Below are positions 48,564 to 59,930 of a stretch of 64,000 nt of DNA, piece by piece. Under the pieces are notes generated by a model. It ran no database searches. It was given only the letters and a program-made list of their open reading frames with translations, and had not been told where the DNA came from. Source of the stretch: Desulforhabdus amnigena (lineage in GTDB: Bacteria; Desulfobacterota; Syntrophobacteria; Syntrophobacterales; Syntrophobacteraceae); the NCBI RefSeq assembly GCF_027925305.1, contig NZ_BSDR01000001.1, positions 1,577,001-1,641,000 on the forward strand, in the 5' to 3' direction. The first letter of the stretch is position 1; every line of letters begins with the position of its first letter. A program made the translations under genes and the position numbers.

Positions 48564-49151
48564 ATGCCAAAGGATGACAGACCAAACACGCCTGTTGAGA
48601 ACGCACGACAAGGAGAAAAACGGCACCACTTCCGCGTGGACGATTTCTTGCCAGTGACCCTCAAGAAGGTTTCGGGCGACTGCTCCTGCATGAAAGCAAG
48701 AATAATTTCCGGTTTTCGCTCGGGATCGGATGCATCGACAGCCTATGACGACATGCTGCAAGACTCAGTGAATCCCAAAATATGGAAAATGCTTGTAGAG
48801 ATCAACACCAAGTTGAATCTTATACTGGATCAATTCTGTCTGGAGAGGGAGGGATTGAATAAGGTGGAACGGCAAGTGGTCTCTCTCAGCGCTTCGGGCC
48901 TGAGAACCAAGGCATCTGAGCGTTTTGAAATTGGGGATTTCGTTGAAATCGGAATATATCTCCCAACGAATGTTCCATTGTGGATTGCAGTGTATGGTAA
49001 GGTCATGAGGAATAAAGAAATCTCCCCAAACGAGTACGAAGTGGCCGTACGCTTCTGCGAAATGGACGAAGAAATAAGAGATAAAATTTTTCAATACACT
49101 CTCAAGCGGCAGAGAGAAATCATCAGAACACGAGACCTGGAATGCATGTGA
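48564..49151 (+). CDS. PilZ-like domain protein
   Basis: 195 residues. EKRHHFRVDDFLPVTL (about 18-33) fits the R-x3-R type motif, and VSLSASGLRTKA (about 106-117) the [D/N]-x-S-x2-G motif (S in place of D/N) of PilZ domains, which bind cyclic di-GMP. GDFVEIGIYLP and ISPNEYEVAVRF are further beta strands. A helical insert (WKMLVEINTKLNLILDQF) separates the two motifs, as in some two-part PilZ proteins. Probably an effector for surface attachment or motility. Confidence 0.75.
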   Translation: MPKDDRPNTPVENARQGEKRHHFRVDDFLPVTLKKVSGDCSCMKARIISGFRSGSDASTAYDDMLQDSVNPKIWKMLVEINTKLNLILDQFCLEREGLNKVERQVVSLSASGLRTKASERFEIGDFVEIGIYLPTNVPLWIAVYGKVMRNKEISPNEYEVAVRFCEMDEEIRDKIFQYTLKRQREIIRTRDLECM

Positions 49152-49601
49152 CGGCACAGGGAAGGAGCATGTCCCTGGCTAAGTTACAGATCCCGTGATT
49201 CCTTCTTTCCCTCAAACTATAGATTGAAACCCCAAGCGATGATTGACAAAAGAGCAAGTCGTCTCCCGTTTCCAAGAAGACCAACCTCCGGGAATATCTC
49301 CTTGACTATTCGACGCAAAACAGATACGCGGCATTGACTTTCAGACCGTCTTTGATTCACGAAGCGATCGAAATGACGAGTCGCCGTTGCGCGGCCAATC
49401 ATCAACCGCAGGCGTTTTTCCTGACACACCCTGGAAAGAAACGGCGTCGGACAGGGTGCCATGATTTGATATTTTTGTTATTTTAGCAGACTGATTTTAT
49501 GCCTGGCGGGTTTGAATTCTTTTCGCTATTCATTCAAAAGCCCATAAGGTTCATTCAGGTTCATTTCAAATGCATCATCACCGAGGAGGATTTCAGATCC
49601 C
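49152..49601. other. Intergenic stretch upstream of ettA
   Basis: About 450 bases without a gene I can support. The only open frame of note, leftward from 49462, resembles no family. Near the 3' end GAGGAGG lies 13 bases before the ettA ATG. Confidence 0.4.
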
Positions 49602-51287
<1,686 letters not shown>

Positions 51288-51309
51288 GTCAATCATGAAC
51301 GAGGGCATC

Positions 51310-51657
51310 ATGTCAAATCACGAATGGGTAAAAGAATTTCCGGGTACCATCACCGTTTGCGACTCCGAAGGCATCATTCTGGAGATGAACGATGCGGCAA
51401 TAGAAGCCTTCAAGAAAAATGGAGGGGAAAAGCTCATCGGCACCAATCTGCTGGACTGCCACCCGGAACCCGCAAGGTCAAAACTCAAGAAACTCCTGGC
51501 CACACAAAGGGAAAACACCTACACCATCGAAAAAAACGGTGTAAAGAAATTCATCCATCAGGTTCCATGGTATGAAAATGGCGAATACCGCGGCTTTGTG
51601 GAATTCTCTTTAAAAATCCCCGCCCAGATTCCCCATTTCGTAAGGGACAACACCTGA
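51310..51657 (+). CDS. Small PAS-domain-like protein
   Basis: 115 residues from ATG at 51310 (an ATG five codons earlier at 51295 is also possible). GTITVCDSEGIILEMNDAAIEAF is the opening of a PAS fold, LIGTNLLDCH the central helix, and TYTIEKNGVKKFIHQVPWYENGEYRGFVEFSL the last three strands. No kinase or output domain, so it is a stand-alone sensor. It starts 22 bases after ettA. Confidence 0.78.
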   Translation: MSNHEWVKEFPGTITVCDSEGIILEMNDAAIEAFKKNGGEKLIGTNLLDCHPEPARSKLKKLLATQRENTYTIEKNGVKKFIHQVPWYENGEYRGFVEFSLKIPAQIPHFVRDNT

Positions 51658-51714
51658 ACCATTTTCAGAGAAAGCACAGAAGATTTCCATCAGAAACAGG
51701 CAGATTGACGTCAG

Positions 51715-51812
51715 GTTAAGCATAAAATTGCTCTCGAAGGTTCAAATCCCCCTCTCGAGGGGGATTAAGGGGGGGCCAAGGTCCACAGGAGGTTTCCGGA
51801 TAGGTTTCTAAC
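51715..51812. repeat. MITE-like element related to 16901-17021
   Basis: Core CCCCCTCTCGAGGGGG (arms broken once), then GGGGGGGCC, and an end AGGTTTCCGGATAGGTTTCT matching the end of the element at 16901. The left end is not clear, so this may be a truncated copy. Confidence 0.5.
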
Positions 51813-51911
51813 TTGAAATTGTCGGATTTCATCCGAACCACGGAGAAAGACTTTCAGATGAAATCCTTGTATTCTCCATATCTGTGAGGTGAATATGACA
51901 ATGTCATATTA
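51812..51911. repeat. CACGGAG palindromic repeat, copy 6 (shortened)
   Basis: TTGAAATTGTCGGATTTCATCC, ACCACGGAGAAAGACTTTC, spacer, TTGTATTCTCCATATCTGTGAGG and ATGACAATGTCATATTA. The inner arms are degraded compared with other copies. Confidence 0.7.
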
Positions 51912-51949
51912 GTCTGAAAGGAGTAATGCGAGGCAGCCTGCAAGCACGG

Positions 51950-52714
51950 CTACAGATTCAATTCATCCCCCGGTTCCGGGAGCAATACCTGAATATCCTC
52001 GATCCCCTTCAGCAGATTCAGGATGTCCGAGAAACGCTCTTTTCTTTCGTCGCGCTGCAGATGCACGAGGGCGAGGGATGCAGCGCGGGCTCGGCGGGAA
52101 AAATCGATGCATTCCCTCACAGTCCCATGTCCGGGGGTCACCCCCTCCATGCGGAAGGCCTCGTGAATCACGAGGTCGCATCCCTCCGCCAGCGCAGCCG
52201 TTTCAGGAGTCGGCAGACCATCGCCGCTATAGAAAACGGAATGCGCTCCATCTTCTATGCGTACTGCCAGGTCCCTCTGACCGTGGCCGTTGAGTGCAAA
52301 TTGCCATTTGAGTCCCACGGCAAGGATTTCACGAGTCGGTTCCGCTGTGATGAACTCCAGGGGATACATGAGTTTTTGCAGGAAATGGGGATAAGCAAGT
52401 TCCATGGTCCGGCGTACCATATCTTCGACTCCCGACTGCCCCAAAATCGTCAAAGGCTTTTCGCGCTTTGTTTCCCAGAATCTCAGGAGCAGAGCCGGTA
52501 CCCCGAAAAAATGGTCTCCATGAAAGTGTGAAATCCAAAGGGCATCCAGATCATCCGGGTTCGTCGTCTGCCGCCAGTAAAGCGAAGGCACGGTGAATCC
52601 GCAGTCCAGCAAAACAGAGCGTTGCAGACCGTCCGTTTCCGTCCGTAACCAAATGGAGGTATTGGCGTATCTTTCGTCACAAGCTTCGCCGACTCCCAAA
52701 AAAACAACCCTCAT
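51950..52714 (-). CDS. Metallo-beta-lactamase-fold hydrolase, RNase Z-like
   Basis: 254 residues. ISHFHGDHFFG (about 81-91) is the H-x-H-x-D-H zinc motif, YSGDGLP (about 167) supplies the bridging aspartate and LVHLQRDERKERF the last histidine. The layout, with short exosite region, is nearer to RNase Z than to glyoxalase II. It may process tRNA 3' ends or act on another phosphodiester. It is transcribed alone. Confidence 0.78.
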   Translation of the reverse strand: MRVVFLGVGEACDERYANTSIWLRTETDGLQRSVLLDCGFTVPSLYWRQTTNPDDLDALWISHFHGDHFFGVPALLLRFWETKREKPLTILGQSGVEDMVRRTMELAYPHFLQKLMYPLEFITAEPTREILAVGLKWQFALNGHGQRDLAVRIEDGAHSVFYSGDGLPTPETAALAEGCDLVIHEAFRMEGVTPGHGTVRECIDFSRRARAASLALVHLQRDERKERFSDILNLLKGIEDIQVLLPEPGDELNL

Positions 52715-53283
52715 GCTATCGTTCCTTTCATGGCTGTAAAAATTTCAAATGAGAGCAGCAATTCTCATTTTTGACGGCCTTCACGGTGTTGTCACTTCAG
52801 ACATCCCCTTTTAAAAATTATCACAAAATTCGCTCACACTGCCACCTTGGCGAAGCCAGTGTCCAGCCCTGCCGGGAATGCCTGGATCCGGTTTTCACCG
52901 GAATGACGATCGAGGGTATTCGGATCGTTTTGAGATAGTTTCTTAATCCCTCCTCATAAGGAGGGTGACTTTACTCCAGGAATTTTGCCCTCGAGAAGAG
53001 CATGGAAGGTGTCCACTTTTCATAATGAGAATTGCTGGAGAGAGGGCATGAAGCCTTGAAACCGTCATCGATCTATAGAATAATAAAATCGTAATGCCTT
53101 TGGAAGGACAGAGTTGAAAAGGATCGGGGCTATAAAAAATCAAATCATTCCTAAACTCCTCATATACCCCCTTTTCCTTCAGACACCTCAGCCGGGATGC
53201 AGGACAGTATCCCGGCTTCGCATGGAAATCCAACGGCTTCTGAACTCATTTTTGAACAATCACTCAAACGGTTGGAGGAATAG
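52715..53283. other. Intergenic region with CATTCCGG repeat, copy 2 (52851-52910)
   Basis: The repeat reads GAAGCCAGTGTCCAGCCCTG, CCGGGAATG, CCTGGATCCGG and TTTTCACCGGAATGACG, pairing as in the copy at 17883. The rest has no gene I can support. GGAGGAATAG lies directly before the peptidase start at the right end. Confidence 0.6.
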
Positions 53284-56214
53284 ATGACCATCACTCACGG
53301 CTTTGAACTGGTGCGTGAAGAAAACATAGAAGAGTTGAAAACTCGGGCCAGACTTTATCGCCACATCCAAACGGGAGCGGAACTCCTTTCTCTTTCAAAT
53401 GACGATGAAAACAAAGTCTTTGGAATCAGCTTCCGCACTCCCCCAAAAGACTCTACCGGTGTGGCGCACATACTGGAACATTCCGTACTTTGCGGTTCAC
53501 GCAAGTACCCTGTCAAAGAGCCTTTTGTGGAGCTTCTGAAAGGTTCGCTCAAGACATTTCTGAACGCCTTCACCTATCCCGACAAAACCTGCTATCCCGT
53601 AGCCAGCCAGAATGTTCAGGATTTTTATAATCTCGTGGACGTCTATCTGGACGCGGTCTTTTATCCGAGGATCACCCCCTTCGTTCTTCAGCAGGAAGGC
53701 TGGCACCTGGAACTGGAAAACCCCGACCTTCCTCTTACCTATAAAGGCGTCGTCTACAATGAAATGAAGGGGGCCTACTCCTCACCGGACAATGTGCTCG
53801 CCGAATTTTCTCAGCAATCCATTTTTCCCGATAATACCTACGGGTTGGATTCAGGTGGAAACCCGAAGGAGATTCCCAATCTCACCTTCGAACAATTCAA
53901 GGAATTTCATGAAAAATATTACCACCCGTCCAATGCCCGCATTTTCTTTTGCGGGGACGACGATCCGGACGAACGGCTGCGTTTGGTGAACGAATATCTC
54001 AAGGAGTTTCAGAAGATCGCCCCCGACTCCCAGGTTCAACTACAGCGGCCTTTCGACGCTCCTCGACGCATCGTTCGTTCTTTCGCCTCCGGTAGAGAGG
54101 ATTCCGCCGGCGGTGAAGCCGCTTCCAAGGGAATGATTACCGTCAACTGGCTGCTCCCCGAGACGACGGACCCGGAATTGAATCTCAGCTTTCAGATCCT
54201 GCAGTACGTCCTTCTAGGAATGCCGGGTTCCCCTCTGCGTAAAGCACTCATCGACTCGGGCCTCGGCGACGACCTGGCCGGTGTCGGGCTGGAAAGCGAT
54301 CTGCGCCAGATGTATTTCTCTACGGGGCTAAAGGGGATTGCCATTGAGAATGCAGACCGCATCGAAGCTCTGATCCTGGACACTCTGTCAAGGATGGCAA
54401 AAGACGGCATTGATCGCCAAACGATCGAGGCCGCACTCAATACCATCGAATTTCGCCTCCGAGAAAACAACACGGGAAGCTTCCCAAGGGGCCTCGTTCT
54501 GATGCTTCGGTCCCTTACCACATGGCTTTATGACGGCAATCCTTTCTCCTTGCTGGCCTTTGAAGCTCCCCTCGCCGCGGTAAAATCCCGTTTGAAGTCC
54601 GGCGCTCCCTATTTCGAAAAGCTTATCGAGGAATATTTTCTGAACAATTCTCACCGCACCACGCTGGTTCTGACCCCCGACCCCAAGCTGGCGGAAAAGG
54701 AAGAGGCAGACGAACGCGCCCGGCTTGCAGCCATTCGGGAATCCATGACATCCGAACAATTGAAGAACGTCGTTGAAAACACACACGCACTGCAAAGGCT
54801 GCAGGAGACTCCGGATCCACCCGAAGCCCTGGCCACGATCCCGACGCTCAAGATTTCCGATCTCGAAAAGCGAAACAAGGTGATTCCCAAGACAGTCCTG
54901 CAAAAAAACGGCAGGGAAATTCTCTTTCACGACATTTTCACCAGCGGCATCGTTTACCTGGATATCGCTTTCAATTTGCACACACTCCCCCAGAAGTATC
55001 TGCCGTACATCCCCCTCTTTGGCCGCAGCCTGGTGGAAATGGGCACGGAAAAAGAAGATTTCGTGGCGCTTAGCCAGCGGATCAGCGCCAAAACCGGCGG
55101 GCTCAGAACCGAAGTCTTCACCTCAGCGGTCCAGGACAGCAAGAAGGCCAGAACCTGCATGATACTGCGGGGCAAAAGCATGCTGACGCAAACAGAAGAT
55201 CTTCTGAACATTTTGCAGGATGTGCTCCTCAGGGGGCAACTGGACAATCGCGAACGCTTTCGACAAATGGTCATGGAGGAGAAGGCCAGGCAGGAACAGA
55301 AGCTAGTCCCCAATGGGCATCAGATCGTCAATATCCGATTGCGTTCTCACTTCGGCGAAGCGGATTGGGCTGCGGAACAGATGAGCGGGATCAGCTACCT
55401 GTTTTTCATCCGCCAACTTGCCCGCCAGGTGGATTCGGACTGGCCGGGCGTGCTCCACACCCTCGAGGAAATCCGGCGCATTTTGGTCAACCGCAATGAG
55501 ATGCTTTTCAATGTGACTCTCGATGCATCGAATTTTTCGCGGTTTGAACCGCAACTGGCAAACTTTATGGAGACCCTCCCCGCTGCTGCCTCCTCCGAAG
55601 TCGAATGGGCACCGGAACACCCGCCCGAATTCGAAGGGCTGATGATCCCCGCCCAGGTGAACTACGTCGGAAAAGGCGCCAACCTTTACGATCTGGGTTA
55701 CCGTTTTCATGGCTCGACTCAAGTGATAACGGGATATCTGAGGACGTCCTGGCTGTGGGAACGCATCCGGGTTCAGGGCGGCGCCTATGGGGCTTTCTGC
55801 CTTTTCGACCGGCATTCGGGGATGTTCACCTTCGTTTCCTATCGCGATCCCAATCTCTTGAAAACCCTCAATAATTTCGATCAGGCTTCGGAATTCCTGC
55901 GCCATGCGGATCTGAACGAAGACGAGCTCACCAAGGGCATCATTGGAGCCATCGGAAACATGGACTCATACTATCTGCCCGACGCCAAGGGGTACATGTC
56001 CATGCTGCGCCACATCACGGGCGATACAGACGAAATCCGCCAGAAGATCCGGGATGAAGTGCTGTCGACCACCGCCGCGGACTTCAGGGCCTTCGCCGAT
56101 ATACTCGACGAGGTGAAGAAAAGAGGCATTGTGAAGGTGCTGGGCTCCCAGTCTGCGATGGAAGAAACCGATTCCGAACGCCCTGGATGGCTCAACCTAT
56201 TGAAAGTACTATAG
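53284..56214 (+). CDS. M16C metallopeptidase (PreP/Cym1 type)
   Basis: 976 residues, two halves of about 480 joined by a helical linker, full length for the family. The inverted zinc motif H-x-x-E-H is in VAHILEHSVLCGSRKYP (about 59-75) and the third ligand glutamate in YNEMKGAYSSP (about 159). The GGAYGAFC...R-D-P-N motif near residue 825 is conserved in the second half. Relatives are PreP (organelle presequence protease) and bacterial zinc proteases that degrade short unfolded peptides. No signal peptide, so cytoplasmic. GGAGGAATAG precedes ATG. Confidence 0.93.
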   Translation: MTITHGFELVREENIEELKTRARLYRHIQTGAELLSLSNDDENKVFGISFRTPPKDSTGVAHILEHSVLCGSRKYPVKEPFVELLKGSLKTFLNAFTYPDKTCYPVASQNVQDFYNLVDVYLDAVFYPRITPFVLQQEGWHLELENPDLPLTYKGVVYNEMKGAYSSPDNVLAEFSQQSIFPDNTYGLDSGGNPKEIPNLTFEQFKEFHEKYYHPSNARIFFCGDDDPDERLRLVNEYLKEFQKIAPDSQVQLQRPFDAPRRIVRSFASGREDSAGGEAASKGMITVNWLLPETTDPELNLSFQILQYVLLGMPGSPLRKALIDSGLGDDLAGVGLESDLRQMYFSTGLKGIAIENADRIEALILDTLSRMAKDGIDRQTIEAALNTIEFRLRENNTGSFPRGLVLMLRSLTTWLYDGNPFSLLAFEAPLAAVKSRLKSGAPYFEKLIEEYFLNNSHRTTLVLTPDPKLAEKEEADERARLAAIRESMTSEQLKNVVENTHALQRLQETPDPPEALATIPTLKISDLEKRNKVIPKTVLQKNGREILFHDIFTSGIVYLDIAFNLHTLPQKYLPYIPLFGRSLVEMGTEKEDFVALSQRISAKTGGLRTEVFTSAVQDSKKARTCMILRGKSMLTQTEDLLNILQDVLLRGQLDNRERFRQMVMEEKARQEQKLVPNGHQIVNIRLRSHFGEADWAAEQMSGISYLFFIRQLARQVDSDWPGVLHTLEEIRRILVNRNEMLFNVTLDASNFSRFEPQLANFMETLPAAASSEVEWAPEHPPEFEGLMIPAQVNYVGKGANLYDLGYRFHGSTQVITGYLRTSWLWERIRVQGGAYGAFCLFDRHSGMFTFVSYRDPNLLKTLNNFDQASEFLRHADLNEDELTKGIIGAIGNMDSYYLPDAKGYMSMLRHITGDTDEIRQKIRDEVLSTTAADFRAFADILDEVKKRGIVKVLGSQSAMEETDSERPGWLNLLKVL

Positions 56215-56465
56215 CCGTGTAATGGTGAGGTGAAAATCAGGCTAAATCGATCCGCATATTACGTAGATTGCACAGGCTGAACAGTCTTCTACCAACCCAA
56301 GATAAAAGGTTTTTTTATCTGCGAAAATTTGCGTGATCTGCGGATAAGAATGGGATGAAAAAGTTTTACTGCCATCCTCCGATTTTCATTATGCCAGCCG
56401 TGTACTCCACGTATCCTGAAGAGAACGGCAATCGATTGCCCGGTCAGGATGATACGTACAGGTGG

Positions 56466-58385
56466 TCAGGGTACGACATAGGTTACCTTCAACCGAGGAG
56501 CTTCGGCTGATGAAGCGTCATCCCCGTGAAATTGTATGAAATCATGAGCAGAACCCTTATCCGTGGCGGGTAAAAAGTGGACTCGCAACTGTATCAAACC
56601 TCCCTTGTTGATCGCCCGAAGCCCTTCCTCATTGAACAACCCTTTGGAACGAAAACCATTTTTCTTCGGGCGAGTCAAACGGGCGGCACGCCGCACCGCC
56701 GCCTCCGCCTGGAAATCACTCTTTTCAAGTCCCGCTGAACCGAAAGTACCTGAAGCGACATCTACAAAGCAGGTTCTGAAAGTTTCAAAGGGATCGGTTT
56801 TCGATGCTTTCATCCGCGTCAGGATGAGCTTGGCGGAGGTGACCACCGCATTCTCCGGGATATCGCTGGTATCGAAGGAAAGGATACTCTTGAGTTGACG
56901 ATTGGCCGCATCGTCTCCAACGCGCAAACTGCCATTTTTCCTGATGGCCCCTCCTCTAAGAGAACCCTCGGAAGACTCCCTTACCCAACCATCCCGGTCC
57001 GCCTGCGAGTAAAGAGTCGTGGTTACCGTCTTCGACTTGACGAAATAATAAGCGTTGAGCGCATGAATCAGTCCGTAACCATACTTGTTGTCAGGTCCAC
57101 TGCTTCCCAAATCGGTCGAAGAAAAAGTCAACGCCTGCTCCAGGGTCTGAACCGGCAAACCGGGGAATGCGCTCAGGAGCAAGGCCATGGCTCCAGCCAC
57201 ATGGGGAGCCGAAAATGAAGTTCCGGATACAACGGCATACGATCCCGGAATCCCGCCAAGAGAGAGGTCTGAAGATGTGATGGCAGATCCCGGGGCCACC
57301 ACCCGGGGATAGATGGAGCCATCACAGGAGGAAGGACCACGGCTGCTGAAATCGGAGAGATGATTCGATCTATCGATGGCGCCCACAGAAAGAATGCCGG
57401 CATTATTGGCCGGAGCCGAACTCGTTGCGGGCTGGGGACCATCGTTTCCTGCCGAAAACACCACTGCGATTCCCGACGCCTTCAAAGCATGAATGTCAGA
57501 CTCGTATTCCTTGATGCATAAGTCCTCCGCCTTGGAAAAGCCCCAGGAATTGTTTAAAACGTCCGGGGCATCATCCGTATCAGGATTGCCGTCCGGATCC
57601 AAAAGCCATTGGAAGCCCTGATGGATGGCGCTGGCTCTGGCGTTTCCGTCGTCATCAAATATCTTGACAGCAATCCAGTTCGCTTTTGGAGCCACACCGA
57701 TAGCCGTTCCACCACCATTTCCCCCTACGAGGATGCCCGTAACCAGCGTTCCGTGGCCATCGGAATCATGGGGCTGGGCGTATCGACCATAGGGATCAAA
57801 CCAGCTGTTGCTTCCTCCGCGCCAGCACCCGGCCAGATCCGGATGACTTCCATCCACACCGGAGTCCATAGTCGCAACCGTTATTTTCTGTCCTTCAAAA
57901 CCAAGGTCCCACAAATCCCTGGCGTGAATCCGATCGATATTCCACTCCGCCACCGTTGTGGCGGTATATGTGACATGGGCCAAAGGAATCACGGCATCCA
58001 TTCTGATTTCATCAACGCGAGGATCGTTCGCCAGTTCGCGAATGACATCCGCTCCTGCAGTGAGAGCCATCCCATTGATCAGCCACAACTGAATGGATTT
58101 CTTGATGCCCCGATTTTGCAAGAAGGTGCGTAAGGGCATTTGCGAATGCTCCGCCTTTTCTTTAAGAGATTTGATGATGGCTGCCCTTCGAAGCCTTCGT
58201 GGCATTTCACTGAACTGGCCGATTACAGCCTGGTCGGCAAGAGTGACGATCACCGAAATCTTTTCATCCGGCCTCCTGGATTTTAAACTGGAAGCCACAT
58301 CAGGATTGAGAACCGCAGCATTCACCGCCGGCACCAGGAACAAAACAAAAAAAGTCATCACCCATGCAAACCATGACATTTTCAT
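56466..58385 (-). CDS. Secreted subtilisin-like serine protease
   Basis: About 639 residues from ATG at 58385, preceded by AAGGAGAG; a start 13 codons upstream has no such site. Signal peptide: SWFAWVMTFFVLFLVPAVNA, then cleavage. A prodomain (about 25-110) is followed by the S8 catalytic domain: D in TMDSGVDGSHPDL, H in DSDGHGTLVTG, oxyanion N in LNNSWGFS and S in SGTSFSAPHVAG. The C-terminal ~160 residues are beta-rich (SLRVGDDAANRQLKSILSFD), as in DNRLRE-type extracellular domains. An extracellular protease for peptides. Confidence 0.93.
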   Translation of the reverse strand: MKMSWFAWVMTFFVLFLVPAVNAAVLNPDVASSLKSRRPDEKISVIVTLADQAVIGQFSEMPRRLRRAAIIKSLKEKAEHSQMPLRTFLQNRGIKKSIQLWLINGMALTAGADVIRELANDPRVDEIRMDAVIPLAHVTYTATTVAEWNIDRIHARDLWDLGFEGQKITVATMDSGVDGSHPDLAGCWRGGSNSWFDPYGRYAQPHDSDGHGTLVTGILVGGNGGGTAIGVAPKANWIAVKIFDDDGNARASAIHQGFQWLLDPDGNPDTDDAPDVLNNSWGFSKAEDLCIKEYESDIHALKASGIAVVFSAGNDGPQPATSSAPANNAGILSVGAIDRSNHLSDFSSRGPSSCDGSIYPRVVAPGSAITSSDLSLGGIPGSYAVVSGTSFSAPHVAGAMALLLSAFPGLPVQTLEQALTFSSTDLGSSGPDNKYGYGLIHALNAYYFVKSKTVTTTLYSQADRDGWVRESSEGSLRGGAIRKNGSLRVGDDAANRQLKSILSFDTSDIPENAVVTSAKLILTRMKASKTDPFETFRTCFVDVASGTFGSAGLEKSDFQAEAAVRRAARLTRPKKNGFRSKGLFNEEGLRAINKGGLIQLRVHFLPATDKGSAHDFIQFHGDDASSAEAPRLKVTYVVP

Positions 58386-58408
58386 CTCTCTCCTTAAGGG
58401 AGTTGGCG

Positions 58409-58508
58409 GATTCCAATATCCCATTCCACGGTGACACGGAGAGCACGGAGAAGATTTCGGAATTCCTGTGTGGTCTCTGCCTCCGTGGTAAATGGGGATT
58501 TCATGAGC
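58409..58508. repeat. CACGGAG palindromic repeat, copy 7
   Basis: TTCCACGGTGACACGGAGAGCACGGAGAAGATTTCGG, then AATTCCTGTGTGGTCTCTGCCTCCGTGGTAAATGGGGATTTC. Same sub-type as the copy at 24640 (GAAGATTT and GGGGATTTCA). It is upstream of the protease start. Confidence 0.85.
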
Positions 58509-58599
58509 GACTCACTCTCTTAAGCTGCAGACCTTTTCATCGGTCTCGAAGGAAATGAGGACAAGGACACCCTTTTTCCCATAAATGCCCTGTTGTCTG

Positions 58600-58637
58600 C
58601 AAAAAGAAAAACCCATGCCCGCATAAGCGGCATGGGT
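58600..58637 (-). terminator. Rho-independent terminator of the rplM-aspartate aminotransferase operon
   Basis: On the minus strand, ACCCATGCC, a nine-base loop, GGCATGGGT, then TTTTTCTTTTT. The stem is nine perfect base pairs. It lies 78 bases after the aminotransferase stop, where a leftward terminator is expected. Confidence 0.85.
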
Positions 58638-58714
58638 CCTCGAGCAGCAGAGATGAGATCGTCAGGCCATGCCTGACATATTCCTCGCGTGACAGCGCTT
58701 TTGAGCCCGGGGAA

Positions 58715-59911
58715 TCATGAAAGATTCTCCAGTGCCCTGGCCACACGCGCAAATCCTTCCTGCAAATCTTCCATGGAAAGGGCGTAAGACAGACGCAGGC
58801 AGTGATCTTCTCCGAAAGCACTGCCGGGAACTACGGCCACATGGGCGATCTCCATGAGATAGTCGGCCAGATCGAGGGAATTTTTTATGCTGCGGTCCCC
58901 GACTTTTTTCTCGTAATAATGGCTGAAATTTGGAAAAACGTAGAATGCACCGGCCGGGGTCGGGCAGGTGACTCCAGGTAATTTTGACAGGCATTCCAGC
59001 ACATAGCGACAGCGTTGTTCAAAGACCTTAACCATCTCCTGCACAACGGACTGATCTCCTCGCATAGCAGCAACGCTGGCCCACTGAGAAATGGAAGTCG
59101 GATTGCTGGTGGACTGGCTCTGAATCTTGGTAGCTGCCCGGATCACATCGGCATTCCCCACCACATAGCCAATGCGCCAACCCGTCATGCAGTAGGTTTT
59201 ACTCACGCCATTGATAATGAAAGTGCGATCCCGCAGCGCTTCGCTGACCATTGCCAGGTTGCACCATTCATGGCCGTCGAAGAGAATTCGGTAATAGATA
59301 TCATCCGTGATGACGGCCACATCCTCGTGTTTCAAGAGAACCTCAGCGAGGCCGGCCAGTTCGGACCGGCTGTAGTGTACGCCTGTGGGATTGGAGGGAC
59401 TGTTGATGATCAAGAGGCGGGTCCTGGGAGTGATGGCACTTTCCAGAGCGTCGGGATGCAGCTTGAACCCGTACTCTTCGGCACAGGGGACCGTTACGGG
59501 CTTCCCCCCTATAAGAGACACCATCTCGGGGTACGAAACCCAGTAAGGGGAAGGAATGATCACCTCGTCGCCCGGGTCCAGCAGCGCCTGGAGCAGATTG
59601 TAAATGGCATGTTTTCCTCCGCAGGAAACCAGGACGTTTTCCCTCGCATAGGAGAGGCCATAATCGTTCCGGATCACATAGCAAATAGCGTCTTTCAGTT
59701 CATCAATTCCACTCACCGGTGTATAGCGGGTCTGCCCGTCTTTTATGGCATTGATCGCGGCTTCCTGAATGTGGAGAGGAGTATCGAAGTCGGGTTCGCC
59801 CACTCCAAAATTGACGATATGCACGCCCTGTTTTTTCAATCTCCTTGCCTTGGCGTTGATCGCTAAAGTTGCTGACGGCTGGATTCGGGCAACCCGTTGA
59901 GCCAGTTTCAT
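58715..59911 (-). CDS. Class I aspartate/aromatic-type aminotransferase (AspC-like)
   Basis: 398 residues from ATG at 59911 (GAGGGG before it); the frame is open 19 codons further up without family match. PLP enzyme: NFGVGEPDFDTPLHI (about 33), SYPEMVSLIGGKPV, NSPSNPTG (about 170), and the PLP lysine in GVSKTYCMTGWRIGY (about 234). It resembles thermophile-type aspartate aminotransferase (subgroup I-gamma). It follows truA, and the operon ends after it. Prephenate aminotransferase activity is a possible alternative. Confidence 0.88.
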   Translation of the reverse strand: MKLAQRVARIQPSATLAINAKARRLKKQGVHIVNFGVGEPDFDTPLHIQEAAINAIKDGQTRYTPVSGIDELKDAICYVIRNDYGLSYARENVLVSCGGKHAIYNLLQALLDPGDEVIIPSPYWVSYPEMVSLIGGKPVTVPCAEEYGFKLHPDALESAITPRTRLLIINSPSNPTGVHYSRSELAGLAEVLLKHEDVAVITDDIYYRILFDGHEWCNLAMVSEALRDRTFIINGVSKTYCMTGWRIGYVVGNADVIRAATKIQSQSTSNPTSISQWASVAAMRGDQSVVQEMVKVFEQRCRYVLECLSKLPGVTCPTPAGAFYVFPNFSHYYEKKVGDRSIKNSLDLADYLMEIAHVAVVPGSAFGEDHCLRLSYALSMEDLQEGFARVARALENLS

Positions 59912-59930
59912 TCTTTTAACCCCTCTACGT

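Noticed and set aside
49217-49462. 81-codon leftward frame upstream of ettA
   Set aside because: No ribosome binding site, no recognised motif and unusual arginine-rich composition.
52943-53233. 96-codon leftward frame before the M16C peptidase
   Set aside because: It runs through a dispersed repeat border and shows no motif or ribosome binding site.
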